64,000 bases of DNA, taken from assembly GCA_947069175.1 (NCBI GenBank), contig CAMTDV010000028.1:65245660-65309659 (forward strand), in the 5' to 3' direction. The notes beneath the pieces were generated by a model. It did not search any database. It was given only the letters and a program-made list of their open reading frames with translations, and had not been told where the DNA came from. Both the position numbers and the translations under genes were made by a program. Of this stretch, positions 21,740 through 34,689 are shown in pieces; the stretch's first letter is position 1; every line of letters starts with the position of its first letter. This stretch comes from Scalesia atractyloides. Lineage: Eukaryota; Streptophyta; Magnoliopsida; Asterales; Asteraceae.

Positions 21740-23087
21740 GTGAGAAGCTATTAGATGCGCAAAAACAAGCCCTATTAGAGGCTAATATCCCTAATGAGGG
21801 ATTAGGCGGAACTGTTGATCAATTAACGCCTGGAAAGGATGGAATCCTAAGATTTAATGATAGAATTTGGGATCCGATCTTTGGAGGACTTAGAGATCTA
21901 ATCCTCCACGAAGCGCATAATTCAAGATACTCTGTTCACCCGGGTGGTGACAAAATGTATCAAGATTTGAAGAAGAATTATTGGTGGATGGGTTTGAAGA
22001 AATCCATAGCCACTTATGTAGCTAAGTGTCTGACGTGTTCGCAAGTTAAGGCCGAACATCAGAAGCCGTCAGGACTTCTACAGCAGTTGGAAATTCCCAT
22101 ATGGAAATGGGAAATGGTAACTATGGACTTGATTATCAAGTTGCCTAAAAACCAAATGTGGTAATGACATGATTTGGGTCATCGTTGATAGGCTAACTAA
22201 GTCAGCACATTTCTTGTCAATTAGAGAAACTTATAATTCTGACAAGTTGGCTAAGTTGTACGTGGACAAGATTGTATCCCTACATGGTGTGCCAGTATCT
22301 ATAGTATCTGATAGAGATACTAGATACACATCTCACTTTTGGAAAAGTTTCCAACAATCGTTAGGCACAAGATTGAACTTTAATACGGCTTACCATCCAC
22401 AGACTGATGGTCAAAGTGAGCGTACTATCCAGCCGCTGGAAGACATGCTTCGGGCATGTGTGATTGATTTAGGTGGAAGCTGGGATGACCACTTACCCCT
22501 AATAGAATTCTCCTACAATAATAGCTATCATACAAGCATCAAGGCTGCTCCTTTTGAGGCCTTGTATGGGAGAAAATGTAGAACGACCGTGTGTTGCGTA
22601 AAAGTTGAGGAAACCCAACTGTCAGGACCTGAGATTGTCCTGGAGACCACGGAAAAGATTGTGCAAATCCGTGATCGTCTCAAAGCTGCCAGGGATAGGC
22701 AGAAGAGCTATGCTGACAAGAGACGTAAACCTCTTAAGTTCCAAGTAGGGGACAAAGTCATGCTGAAAGTATCACACTGGAAAGGTGTGATGCATTTTGG
22801 AAAAAAAGGGAAAGTTAAGCCCAATATATATAGGACCCTTCGAGATAATCGAATGTGTCGGCACTGTAGCTTATAAGCTCAGGTTACTAGAGGAGCTTAG
22901 TGGAATTCATGATGTATTCCACATATCTAACCTTAAGAAATGTCTAGCCGATGAGTCGCTAGCAATGTCGCACGAGGATGTGCAAATTGATGAAAACCAG
23001 AGGTTCATTGAGAAACCAATTTCGATCGAGGATCGACAGGTTAAGAAGCTCCGAAGAAATTCGATACCTATAGTAAAGGTTAAGTGA
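21736..23087 (+). pseudogene. Integrase and chromodomain-like tail of the Ty3/gypsy element, broken
   Basis: Segment 21736-22164 carries the zinc-binding H-H-C-C region (HEAHNSRYSVHPGG, CLTCSQVKAEHQKP) and the first catalytic Asp in TMDLI. A frameshift near 22160 leads to 22169-22876 with IVSDRDTRYTS (second Asp) and the core AYHPQTDGQSERTIQ (catalytic Glu). A third shift near 22800 opens 22797-23087 with YIGPFEIIECVG, HDVFHISNLKKC and RQVKKLRRNSIPIVKVK. A TGA then replaces the Trp expected in the chromodomain; GPEYTWE follows beyond it. The tail resembles Tekay-clade chromoviruses. Confidence 0.88.
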
Positions 23088-23180
23088 GACGCTTTTAGAG
23101 GTCCTGAGTATACATGGGAGGTTGAGTCCAATTTGCAATAAACCATCTTTTTGAATAAAATCTCGAGGTCGAGATTTCTT

Positions 23181-23195
23181 TTAAGGGGGTGAGGA
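23181..23195 (+). other. Polypurine tract
   Basis: ttaagggggtgagga directly before the 3' LTR, the primer for plus-strand synthesis. Confidence 0.8.
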
Positions 23196-26100
23196 TGTAA
23201 CACCCTGTAAAATCGTGTCCAATAATATAGTGACACGTATTGTATTTTTATATATAGTCTATTAAAGACTAATATGGACTAAAAGTGACAACATGCTCAA
23301 ACTGAGCCTCTGAATAACTTTCTGACGTCAACATACATAAACCTAGCCTCTGAACGACCATTAGTGTCATCATGCATTAGAACGTAGCCTCTGAACGACC
23401 ATTAGTGTCGTTATGCATAAAACGTAGCCTCTGAACGACCATTAGTGTCGTTATGCTTAAACTCGGCCTCTGAGTGACCGTTGTATCAACATGCCTAGCC
23501 TCTGAGTGACATCGGAGTCAACATGCTTATACTGAGCCTCTGAGTGATCCTTTACGTAGTCCTAACTCTCATATGTCCTGTTTGTTGCACGAGAGTAATT
23601 AAATCCAATAATAAATAAAAGTTGGAAAATGGAGGGATTAAAAGTGTCTACATGTTAATTTATACATCTGAGTGACCTTTTAACGAACTGAGAGCTCGAA
23701 AATGTCCGGGCATAATCCGGTTATGCCAAGCATTGGCTACGGAGGTCTAATTATGCCAAAAAGGTGTTTTAGAAGGCTTTTATAAGCTTTTATAAGTTAA
23801 GGGGGGCTAAAGTGTCAAAGTTTTAAAGTGGCCGTGGGGCGGTCGCTGGCTGCGAGAGACATGGCATGTGGCTCTCGCGGGGCGCGAGAAGCCCTCTTCT
23901 GTAGAAAGTTTGCTTGGCTTCCAAACAAAAATGCCAAAAACCATTAAATCGAAACCATGGCTTCCCAAACTGCTATGCCACATTTTGGGACACTTGTAAG
24001 CTTCCTCTTACACCCCTAAACACCTGGCTTCACCTCCTTTGAGTTCTCCAACTATAAATAGGTGATCAAGTTCACCATTTGAACTTGCACCTTTCTTATT
24101 TATACTCTTGTCCCTCCTCTGGAAGTTCCTAGCTAAAAGGGGCATCCAACATAGTTCTTTTACACCCTAGGAATCACTGGTAAGTGTTCCTTCCTTGTGC
24201 ATTTTCGTTTATAGGCTTTTAAAGCCAAAAGTCAAGCGTTTTTCGGAAACGCCTTGACTTTCGTTAAGACCATTATGGTCCAGCCATTGTTCGTAACGAA
24301 CATGGCTAAGTGATCGTAATAAGGTAGGTGTTAATCCCTTTAAAGGGCACCTCCTGAAGATCACGTTTGCTAGACCAATTGACGGGTCAAAGTTAAGTTA
24401 TTAAAAAGTCAATATAATATATGTTATGAAACCTGTTTTGACACTTAAACAAGTTGGTAATAATTATTAGAACATGTAAGAACATGTTCAGCTCGTCAAT
24501 TTCAGTTCTACGGTCGGTTCGCAACCGAAAGTCGCGAAGTTTGACTTCTGCTTAGACTTTCGATTCTGACCCAATTTAGATTAGTTACCTACTGATCTAA
24601 AGTTACATTATGATCATAATATAATATAGAATAACCCTCTGAGGTTATATTACATGATCATAATCAGAATCCAAGTTTATGCGCAAGTTTCGCAATTATG
24701 CCATTTTTGACTAAAATGTCCTTTTTGCATAAAACAAGGTTTTAAATGATAATGAACTTGAAAATGAGTTTCCTACTAATGTAATATTATAAGTAGGATT
24801 ATTTGGGATGTTAAACCAAGTTATAAACCGAGTTTTCAAGCAGGTCCTTAAACTATGTCGATAAATGACGATTTTAGCCCCTGTGGCTCATAAATGGTTT
24901 TAAGCAAATATTTTCAAGGTAAATCATTTATCTACTGATATGTTATATTAAATAACATATTTAAAACATTTTAATCCGACCTTAACATCAGTTTTCATAA
25001 ACATCGCAAAGACGTCATTTTACGACATAAGCGCCGTCTCGGCGCATAGTATGGTTTTAAACCATATTATTGACCAAGACTTGATACATACTGATTTTAA
25101 AACTTATTTTAAACATATTACAGTAGGTACATGTTATAAACTCAGAATCCCAAATAATTTATAAACTATGTGTAAAATGACCAAAATGCCCCTTCGGTGC
25201 ATAGTTTGGTCATAAAAGATAGTTTACCCATATTATACAAGTCAAAGTACTTGTCGGGTTTAAACTACATTCTATCCGATCATAGTTTTATCAAGCGTTA
25301 TACGTCTTGATCATGTACACTACTCGGTCTAAGTCTATGACTTAAATAAAGACCGATAGTATTTAATTGGTTAGCTTATGCCATAATCCAGACTAGAGCC
25401 TTACCGGTAAATGGTATCTGCAGTTGGTACTTTTGTATACGGCTGGGTTATTAAAATTTAAAAGAAGACTAACTCAGGTAAATACTCTCGACTTATTTTC
25501 CCTATATGGGCTTGGGATACTGTAAAATATTATCGCTTGGTCCGAAATGGGGTCAATCGAATGCTCGTTTGTGGCTAGTAAACCGCATATTCTGTTTTAA
25601 TCAGTTTTGTTTGATAACTTAAACATCGGGGGTTAAATTACCGTGTCCTGGATATCCTCGGCTCAATACATTAGTTATTGGCCACGACCTTAGCGCGGGG
25701 TGTAGGCATACACCTGACAGACGCTCATATGAAAATTACCCAGACGCTCCTTCGTGAGTTCTAAGTGGTGTGTATTTAATCATGTCTCGGTTTCTGTACT
25801 GGGCCCTGTATGTATTGACAAACATGTGAATCCGATACAAGGTTGCAAAGTCAACTTTCCCAAGTTAATAAAACATTTTGTGCCGTTTGCACTTAAAAAA
25901 AATCATTTTCAAAATTCTCAAAATGAGTCAGTTGGGTGTATTTACCAGCATAAGCTGACGTATCGTCCAAAGGCTAAGTTGCAGGTACAATACGAAATAG
26001 GCCGGAAGCTGCTCGGTAGTGATAAGAGGATCTTGCAAATCCTTAGATCTGCCATAAAGTCTGTTTTGTATTCTTTCTTGTACATTTTATGATCCGCCTG

Positions 26101-26287
26101 TGGATCTTCTATTACGAGCTTGTATATTATTTTATATTTCGAACATTCGGTTTGTAATAGTAATTTTACTCCAAGACTTCTGTTGTGCCATGTTTAATTG
26201 ACAATGATGTTATCAACTTACGTCACGGTATTCTCCACCCGGGCCCATCGGTGTATGGATTTCGGGTTAGAAATCTGGGGTGTGACA
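23196..26287 (+). repeat. 3' LTR of the Ty3/gypsy element
   Basis: 3092 bp, same ends as the 5' LTR. It is shorter because of a single 350-bp loss between two agttta words (junction near 25220-25228). It keeps the start-proximal array of about 40-bp repeats (23300-23560). Confidence 0.95.
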
Positions 26288-26605
26288 TTACGTGGAAGCA
26301 TACATACGAACACAAAGTCGCTAAAGTTTTAAATTCAATGAGGTTGGGTCATGGTTAGAAGACTTAACTACTTCACCCAAAAAAGCATATGGATTAGGCT
26401 ATGGTTAAACACTTAAACACAAACTTAAAAACCTATGGTCCTATGGATTCGGTCATATTTAAAACATTTAGTTCAGTTATTTCCGGTTATGAAAATAAGA
26501 ATAACGATAACCGAACCCCAACATGCGATTATCAAAAATATATATAACTGACCCTTCGGTTATTTCGGTTACGCTTTAGATAATTCGGTTTTATGCTCAC
26601 CCCTA

Positions 26606-27579
26606 ATAGGAAGGGTCGAAAAGGGCAAAGGTAGAAGTGAAATTTAGCTTTTAAGTATATGATAATTTTACTATTTTATCCTTCAAGTGTCTTAAAATTT
26701 AGTTCAATTTACTATTATATCCTTCTCAAATGCCTTGTGTTCATTTGTACATGTTGCTTTAAAAATTGTACGCGATGTGAAAAACATTTATGTTCATCAA
26801 ATTTGCTTTATATATATATATATATATATAAAATTTTCTTTTAAACATGCTTTGTTTTATTTATTAGTTTTTATTATTGATTTTAGTATTTACGGTAAAA
26901 TGACCAAAATATCTTCATGTGGGGTCCATTTGGTCAGATTTAATCATTAGAACTAACTAGGGCTAAAGGACATGACGTGCAAGAGTTTGTAGTCATCGAC
27001 TACGTTTTTTATACTTTTTAAAGACAAAGAAAACACTCTGCAATCTAGTGTCAATATAAAGGATGATTTTTATAATTTACTTTAATAATAATAACAACTA
27101 TGAAAAATCCCAAGTGACACTAAAGAAAAGGGGCAATCAATAAGAAGAAAAGTTTGTGGGATAAAATTCTAAAGTCACCGAGCGTGTGGGACTCCAACTT
27201 CTTGACTTGTAAATGGAAAAGGTTGGGGTCGTTTAGCCTCCAAACTGTACAAGTAGACCTCTAAAACTGTATATGGAATCCTTTGTATTTACATTAAATC
27301 AATAAAACAAAACAGTCAATTTTATAGTAAAAAAAATAACGTATTTAAAAGTTAAATATGTTTAAAATTTATACAGTTAATTACCATTTTAGTTCATGTC
27401 TTGGCTAGAAATGTCATTTTAATACAAAAAGTTTTATTTTCTCATTTGTGTATGCGAGGTTTCTATTTTTTGTCATTTTCGTCCAATCCTCTAACTATGT
27501 CCAAAAAAGTCAGTTAACTCATGGATATTTTGATCGATCTACATTTATATTTTGTTTTGTCATTTTCATCTAACTCCCT

Positions 27580-27611
<32 letters not shown>

Positions 27612-28447
27612 CTTGTCTCCGTTGTTGTCTCTAAGAATTATCCGATTGAATTTTCGTACGTACTAGCAAAATAATTCGTTTTGAAAGCGTTCTGCGTGAT
27701 TTTGAAAGATATCCAAGTTAATCATGAATCACAAAACCATCAAGTTATTCATGAATCACAAAACCATCAAGATTCGTACATACCATTGCCATATATAAGA
27801 AAACTATTACTTTTGTGATGGTTGAATCTTTGATTAAACCAAAGCGTCCGAAACCAATTAAAACAATTCGTCTAAACTAATTACAAAGATGTGCCTACTA
27901 TTACAAGTTTATAACTTACAACTATGTGTCTAATTTTTCATTGTCTAGTTTATGAGGAATTGTTTATTACAGTAATGCATCTAAATCGATTTTGTTTTCT
28001 TTTCCTCTGGCTACTAAGATATTTCAGTTCGTCAGGTTGTCTCTTGCCTGCCATGGATTCCCATTATTACAGTACGTCCAAAACCACTTGTAATTAAGTG
28101 GTTTGAAGTTCCATATCCTAAAAACTCTCTAACATACATGTTAAAGTCCTGAATCCTTCCTTTGTATGTTTTAGTTTGCATGCCATAATTGTAATGCTTT
28201 GATGATATTGCATCTTTAAAACATGAAACAATTTGGGTAAGTGGGCTTCGTAATGCCACACGAAGCCCAATTGAGATGCAATGTTTAGCCCAATACCCAA
28301 ACAAGAAGCATTGCCTTCCTTCCTGTCGGACGAAGAATCTTCTTGTGCAAGAAAACGCAGAGCAAAATACGATTAGGGTTTCTAAATCATTTAATTCATT
28401 GATAACAGCCGATTCTACAATCATTTCAGTTTCACCACTTCAATCCT
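26606..28447. other. Intergenic region upstream of PUX1
   Basis: No gene seen. It contains a (TA)n run at about 26811-26830, a (CT)n microsatellite at about 27575-27614, a 26-bp tandem duplication (atgaatcacaaaaccatcaa core, 27724-27776), and about 90 bp at 26995-27085 that resemble the right end of the foldback element ending at 34295. Near 28245-28270, gggcttcgt and acgaagccc form a hairpin. The last 100 bases should hold the PUX1 promoter and leader, but no clear TATA box was found. Confidence 0.5.
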
Positions 28448-30587
28448 ATGGACTCTCAATCTGCCAAGGTCCAATTCTTCTACTCACAATTTCTTAACTG
28501 GTACCAAATTAATTTGTTAGGGTTTTTTTGTCATTTTTTTCAATTTTATGATATTTTTGCATGTTGTGTTGTGTTTGTACACACACACACAATATATATA
28601 TGTATGTATGTATGTATGTATCCATCAGTTGTAACCTGTATGAATTGTATCCTCTTGATTTGATTGAATGAATTGATCTGTTTGTTCATTTCTAATTCCA
28701 GTGGAGGCGTAACACTTAGAACATTTGTCATTATCATGTAATGAGTGAGATTATTTACGAAATTTTTTGTTTAATTTTGGGAGATTGTTGTTAAAACCAT
28801 TCAACTCTCAGAAAGCGTTGTATAATTTTTTTAGAAATGTCGTAATTTGCCGGCTTCTTGGCCAAGCTACTCAGTATAAGTAGAATGGGAACTGAATTAG
28901 AAATAACTTGAAAGTACAGTCAGTGTTTCATGATGTTTATCCTAGGGTTTAAAGATTCTGTAGGATGTAGTATGTATATGTTGTACATTGATGTGTTGTA
29001 ATGACGGTGATCTGTTAATTGTGTTGGTAAAATCAGGAAAAGCTTGCTGCAGCAAAGCAAAATTATGGACGAGAAATCCGTGTGTTTGAGACGACAACAT
29101 CCTCTCAAACATCAAATGAGCCAACCAATGAGGGTATGCACTTAGTTCGTCTGTAAAAGTTTTAATTATTAAATGCAGGCCGCAGGGTGCATTGTATGTA
29201 TCCTTTTAAGGTGTAATGCTTTTCTATTTAATTTTGATTTTTCAATTTGCAGAGGAGCCAGATGAGTTTTATGAATTCACCCCTGAAGATTATTATCGCA
29301 TTTTGGCTACAAAAAAGGAAGGTGAGGACATGTATATGGTAAAAGACATGTTGACGTTGAAATAATGGTTGTTATGTGAATTATAAATTAATAACACTTG
29401 TGCATTTATGAGCAGATAAGTTTTTGAAGACAAGAAAAATACGAGAAGCAGAAGAAGCTGCCCGTAGGTCAAGGATTACCAAGGTCAAAGTCAAATTATT
29501 CAATGGGAAGTGAATTTAGCTTCTTATTAAAATTGTTGTTTATACGAGTTTATTTCTCATTTTGCAGGCAGTGATCCGTGTCAGGTTCCCGGATAACCAC
29601 ACACTCGAAGCCACATTTCATCCATCTGAGACAATTCAAGCTTAATTGATCTTCTCATGAAAGTTTTAGCTCAACCAAACCTCCCTTTCCATATATGTAA
29701 GCGCATTTTTAAGCTCCCACATATTTAACACATACAAAGGTGGCAATTATAAATTTATAATCCGATCACGGGTTTCGATTTTAATGAGTCAAATGGTTAT
29801 AATACTAAATAGTAGCTAAAATCGAAATGGGTTGAACAGGTCTAAAGCCACCCAGAGTGTATTGAAAAGTTAGATTATCATTATCGCAACTTAGTTTTTC
29901 AAATCATATTTAACACCTTATTAATAAAACTCAAGAAATAAAAAAAGTCGATGTGGGTTGGCGTGAGCCGGCCCATTTTGAGTCAAAACTTATTTTAAGT
30001 GAATTATTGGAATTTTCATTTTTTGCAGATACTACACCTCCAAAAAAGCAAATAAAAGACTTGTCTCAAGACTTTTATTCAGCTGGTTTTGCCCCTGGTG
30101 CAATAGTATATTTTTCATACAATCAACCAAAAGGTGAGCACTTGATTCACAGTCCTCGCACAATTTTAATTCGGATACTTTCACTTATGGTGTAATTTTT
30201 TGTTTTTATTAATCCTGCATTTTTAATACTGTAGTCTTTTCTAGTAACTGCGTCAACGGTAAAAATAAATTAAACACTTTAAAATAAAAACTTTAATTCT
30301 CATATTTAGGATCGTTACTTTCAGACATATGATATTTGACTCATGTCAAGTTTGGCGGTGTGTTTTGTGCTGGTCCAGGTGATGGTGATGTTGCTACGTC
30401 AGGTCCATTTCTTAACGAGGATGTCATGTCTTTAAAAGGTCTGGAACTCGTACCCGAAGAGGTCAAACCTGAGGTTGACCAAGCTACCACTACCGGATCT
30501 GTAGCGGCCACTGCCCCTGCTACGGTTCAAGAGCGCAAGCCTGCTAGTGATAAGAAGATGGTGAAGCCAAAATGGTTGAAAATGTAA
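28448..30587 (+). CDS. PUX1: Plant UBX domain-containing protein 1 (PUX1), one frameshift
   Basis: PUX1 binds the AAA ATPase CDC48/p97 and promotes disassembly of its hexamer. Seven exons: 28448-28468, 29037-29133, 29253-29321, 29416-29483, 29568-29696, 30029-30133, 30379-30587. All inner joins follow GT/AG and keep frame. Diagnostic blocks are YGREIRVFETT, DEFYEFTPEDYYRILATKK, TRKIREAEEAARRS, the UBX fold VIRVRFPDNHTLEATFHPSE, then TTPPKKQIKDLSQDFYSAGF, PGAIVYFS and the C-terminal KPKWLKM. Coding length is about 232 codons, close to the family. Odd: in exon 5 one base is missing near 29641 (ATIQA then TAA), inside the UBX domain, so as written the protein ends early. Exon 1 is short, its donor (aag/GTCCAA) is weak, and its boundary is the least certain part. 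Confidence 0.9.
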
Positions 30588-33105
30588 CAGTTCGTTCTTT
30601 GTAGAGTTGCTTCATGACATGTTTGTTATAAAAGAAACGTATCCAATCTGAGTGTTATTCGAGATGACTTGTAACCATGTAAATCATGTTTTTTTTCTGG
30701 TACGTGGATGTCTTTAATGTGTATGGAAAAGACTTAACTCGTTCATTGCCTGCGTCGACAAGTTTGGTCTGTTTGACATAGAGGGATTAGATGAGGTGTG
30801 TGGGTAACTGGGAAGAACATGTTCGGGTCAAAATCAGCTGCACAATGCGCAATGGTCATAATGAATACGTTGACTTGCACGTAAGTGTATAAGCGATGCG
30901 CCTTTTTTAGGTTATACGAAATGCAACTTTTAAGTTGTTGCTCAAAGTCGACATCAGAGATGGTGTACAAGAAAGGCAGTTGCACCTTGCTTTCTTGATA
31001 GTCAATTCATCAGGATGTGTTGGTGAATGGAAAGTGGAAACAGGTTATGTGATGTTTATTTAATTGATTTTTAACAAAGTTATATTATTGAAAATGATAA
31101 CTGTTGGTAGTTTGGAATTGTATATATATTCAGGAAAAAAATTATCATTAAACTCTTAATACGAACATACGACACCAGTACACACCACATCACTGATTAT
31201 TTGATGGGAATTTGAGGTTTCAAGGTGTAGATAATTAATATGAATTCTCCATAATAACTTGGATCGTGTGAAGACACTTTACAAAAGTAGAACTGGAGCC
31301 CTATAAATGTATTCAATTTCAAGAGATACTTATTGGATAATTCAAGAAAAAACACTCGATCTATAAGACGACTAGAGCAAGAACACCCTGAATTTACAAG
31401 TATATTTGTATGTGAATCTGATTGTAGATGATTCAGGAAGGGAAATTGTAATCGATTATTAAGAGCAAATCCGGTACATTAACTTCGTCACCTTATCTCT
31501 AACATTATAACATAGTGGTCTAATGGTATTGTGTTTGTCACTTAGATAAATAGTATGGGTTTAAAATTTTTGTAAAATGTAAGGTTGGATAATATTTAGA
31601 CACTAAAAACCATTCTCTAACTTTACTAGTATGAGTCATAAACTTCATACTACGATGCGTGGGAGCATTAAGAATTGACAAACCATGACATACTACACAC
31701 CACATTTAACACGTCTATTGAATCTAAACACAATACATCTAAGTGTTTAATTTATGAAGTTTACAAGGATAAAAAGTAATTTTCATAATTTTAAAAAATT
31801 AAATATTACAACTTTTAAAACACATGGTACAATCATTTGAAAAATATTGTTGACTTTTAAACCAAACAAGTATCTTTACCCCGCGCTGCAGCGATAATTT
31901 GATTGATATCGATTCGATTCAATACAGTATCAATACATTCTTAGACGATTGACGAAGGATGAGGTTAAATTACACATGATCATATATATTGTAATATATA
32001 AAACTTTTTCAAGAAAAATAAGTTATAAATATTAATATTGATTTTAAAAATAATCTCATTTTAGGTCAAATAAGAGACGCCATAATAACATTGAATAAAA
32101 AAATTTCTGATTATACATTCTTACTTTTTCAAGAAATAATAAATTATATATACTAGTTCTTAGGACACGCACATTATGGCGTGACAATGTTAAATCAAAC
32201 CAAAAATAGATGTAAAAACGTTGAACTACCCATGCACGTTGTGGCTAGTTAATTCACTAACTTTGGAGAGAAACGTAAAACATTATTATTGAAAAGAATA
32301 ACAAGTCGAAATGATATGAAAACCCATGTAAAAAAGGAAATAATATTAGTAATAAATTTATAGATTATAGTATTTATAAATTTAAAGTAAACCATAACGA
32401 TTATTTTTTGTTCTTATTAACACTCTAAAGAAAGAAAAGTATAATGTATTATATGCCATAGAAATTATACATACACCTTGTGAATATATACCAAAGAACA
32501 AAATTGAATAGTAAATTTGTAAATGCAACCTAAATTAGTAATAATATATTGTTAACTTATATAGTTACGTAAATATTATGTTATAAAAGATAAATAATAA
32601 GAAAAAAATGTCTTTTTCTACAACACATGTTGCCAAGTCATCTTTACACCAGAATGCAAAGTGAAGTGTGATATCATGTTCTGTATTTTTGTAAACCAAT
32701 AAAAAGAAAACCAAAATTAAACAATACAATAGTGAGGGAACACAAAGTTATAAAATAATAGAGGGATAATTAATATATAGATTTAAGAAATAATCTCATT
32801 TTAGGTCGAATAAGAGCCACCATAACATTGAATAAAACAATACTTTATTGTTATATTTGTTCAAAGTATTATTATAGTGAATTATATAAATACATATACA
32901 TATATCTAAATTATATAGCATTGCATGTGATTTAAGAAATTGATGTGTAACCTAACGGGACCGCCACCACCTAGAACAACATTACAACAGGACACCTACC
33001 TACCGATAGATGAGTTGTGACACTTAGGTCGTAGATTTTTAATGACGATAATTAATACCTTTTCCTTAATAACTTGATTATAAAGATTTTCTTTTAAAAA
33101 TTAAA
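30588..33105. other. Intergenic, AT-rich, no gene seen
   Basis: A repeat of about 60 bp occurs at 32040-32101 and again at 32778-32838 (aataatctcattttaggtc core). At 31510-31570 a weak tRNA-like A-box (tagtggtctaatggtatt) suggests an old SINE. Several short blocks around 31860-32260 (acgcacattatggcgtgaca type) look like transposon remnants. No open frame with family similarity was found. Confidence 0.45.
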
Positions 33106-34295
33106 AGTAAATTACAAAAATTGTCTTTTATATTTATATTTGTATTGAATTACAAAGTGTTTCCTTTGTCTTTAAAGTTTATGATATTCATACTTTATGT
33201 ATACAAAACCTAACACGTTATATCCTTTATCCTAAACTCAGTTAAATTTTAATGTTAAATTAGGGTATATTGATAATTTTACTAATTTATTTAAAATATC
33301 TCTGATAAATAAAACAAAAGAATTTTAAAATATAAAACAAGAATAAATTATATCCTCTCTCTCAACTCTCATTCTCTTTCTCTTTCTCTCTCTTAACTCT
33401 CTCTCTCTCTCTAACCTCCTGTACCCATCACCATTCTAGTACCACCAATACCACCATTCTAGCACCAACACCCGACCACCACCCCAATCGGCCACCAACA
33501 CTGTCGCTCCTCCCCTCTTCAAATATGACCACCGCTATACCACCACCATTCGAAACCCTAGCCAAAACCCACCACATTTACCATCCACTATTATTTAATC
33601 CCCAAAAAATCAACCATAAAAATTAAACTAATACCCACCAAAAGTCAAACCTTTTAGCTCTTTTACATCATCGGTACCTCGTGGTGAGAGGCAACGGTGG
33701 AGGAGGTGTTTAAAGGGAGGAAGTGGCAGAGGTGTTTAAATGGATGCGATGACGGAGGTGATTAAGGGGAGGCGGTAGCAGAGGTGTTTAAGGGGAGGCG
33801 GTGACGAAGGTGTTAAAGAGAGGAGGCGGTGGCGGAGGTGTTACAGATCTAAGGTTGGAGAAGTTCAGCGACCCCGGTCTAGTGGTGGTTGGGGAGAGCT
33901 CAGAATAAAGAGAAATGGTGAGAAAAAGGAGGGTTGTTTATGGCGGTGGTGGTGTTAGTAGTGCTAGAGTGGTGGTGGGTACAAGAGGTTAGAGAGAATG
34001 AGAGAGTTAAGAGAGAGAAAGAGAATGAGAGTTAAGAGAGAGAGTATATAATTTATCTTGTTTTATATATTCATTTTTTAAATTCATTTTTGTTTTATTT
34101 ATTAAAGATATTTTAAATAAATTAGTAAAATTACCAATATACTCTGATTTAACATTAGAATTTAACTGAGTTTGGGGAAAATGACATAACGTGTTAGGTT
34201 TTGCATACATATAGTATAAATCCCATCAACTTTAAAGACAAAGAACATACTTTGCAATCCAATACAAACATAAAGGACGATTTTTGTAATTTACT
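33106..34295. mobile_element. Long-inverted-repeat (foldback, Mutator-like) element
   Basis: The left arm, about 33106-33465, and the right arm, about 33935-34295, are inverted copies of about 350 bp. The outer end agtaaattacaaaaat is followed by a shared AT-rich part, a CT-rich part (about 33352-33415 and its complement 33985-34050) and aacctc.tgtaccca. The middle (about 33690-33850) is a degenerate tandem run of ggaggtgtttaaggggagg units. Long inverted repeats without a transposase fit a non-autonomous Mutator-like or foldback element. A 9-bp target duplication is not clear because the flanks are poly-A. Confidence 0.75.
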
Positions 34296-34329
34296 AAAAA
34301 ATCAATATTTTACACCTAAATATTTTTAG

Positions 34330-34689
34330 AGTAAACTTCCATTTTACTCCCTGTGGTTTGATCGTTTTAACGGTTTTGCCCCAATCTTTTAAAAACAGTC
34401 ATTTTCCTCCAATAGTTTACTGTGTTTTTTCTCATTTTGCTCCCCGTCTCTAACTCCATCCAAATTGTTTGTTAACTGAAAGGGTATTTTGGTAACTTAA
34501 AGTATAAAACTAAGGGTATTATGTTACCAAAATACTATTTCATTTAACAAATAATTTGGATGGAGTTAGAGGCGGGGAGCAAAATGAGAAAAACATAGTA
34601 AACTATTGGAGGAAAATGGACCGTTTTTAAATGTTTGGGGCAAAACCATTAAAATAACCAAACCAAAGAGAGTAAAACGGAAGTTTACT
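34330..34689. mobile_element. Foldback MITE, 360 bp
   Basis: Almost the whole element is one inverted repeat with arms of about 165 bp. Left start: agtaaacttccattttactc; the right end is its complement with one or two changes. Further pairs are ttttgctcccc/ggggagcaaaa and ctaactccatccaaatt/aatttggatggagttag. Flanks tatttttag (34321-34329) and tattttatg (34690-34698) match at 7 of 9 bases, suggesting a Mutator-type 9-bp duplication. The transcript would form a long hairpin. Confidence 0.8.

Larger units (their letters stand above)
12724..26287 (+). mobile_element. Full-length Ty3/gypsy LTR retrotransposon, probable chromovirus (Tekay-like)
   Basis: A 13.6-kb element with TG...CA LTRs, initiator-Met primer site, polypurine tract and a perfect 5-bp target duplication (ttacg at 12719-12723 and 26288-26292). 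Domain order is gag, zinc knuckle, protease, reverse transcriptase, RNase H, integrase, chromodomain-like tail; integrase after RNase H defines Ty3/gypsy. The LTRs differ at 12 of about 325 compared bases at their starts, so insertion was not very recent. Gag, integrase and the tail carry frameshifts and stops, so it is now non-autonomous. Its unusual long leader with an extra reading frame is listed separately. Confidence 0.95.
12432..26605. mobile_element. Small hAT element interrupted by the Ty3/gypsy retrotransposon
   Basis: Perfect 13-bp inverted repeats, taggggtgagcat at 12432-12444 and its complement at 26593-26605. They are flanked by an 8-bp duplication with one mismatch (agaggaag at 12424-12431, ataggaag at 26606-26613). 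The element's own sequence is only 12432-12723 and 26293-26605, about 605 bp, with cggtt-rich subterminal regions and no coding capacity. All the rest is the LTR element that landed inside it. Confidence 0.82.

Noticed and set aside
28032..28424. 130-codon minus-strand frame upstream of PUX1
   Set aside because: No similarity recognised; overlaps the probable PUX1 leader and promoter.
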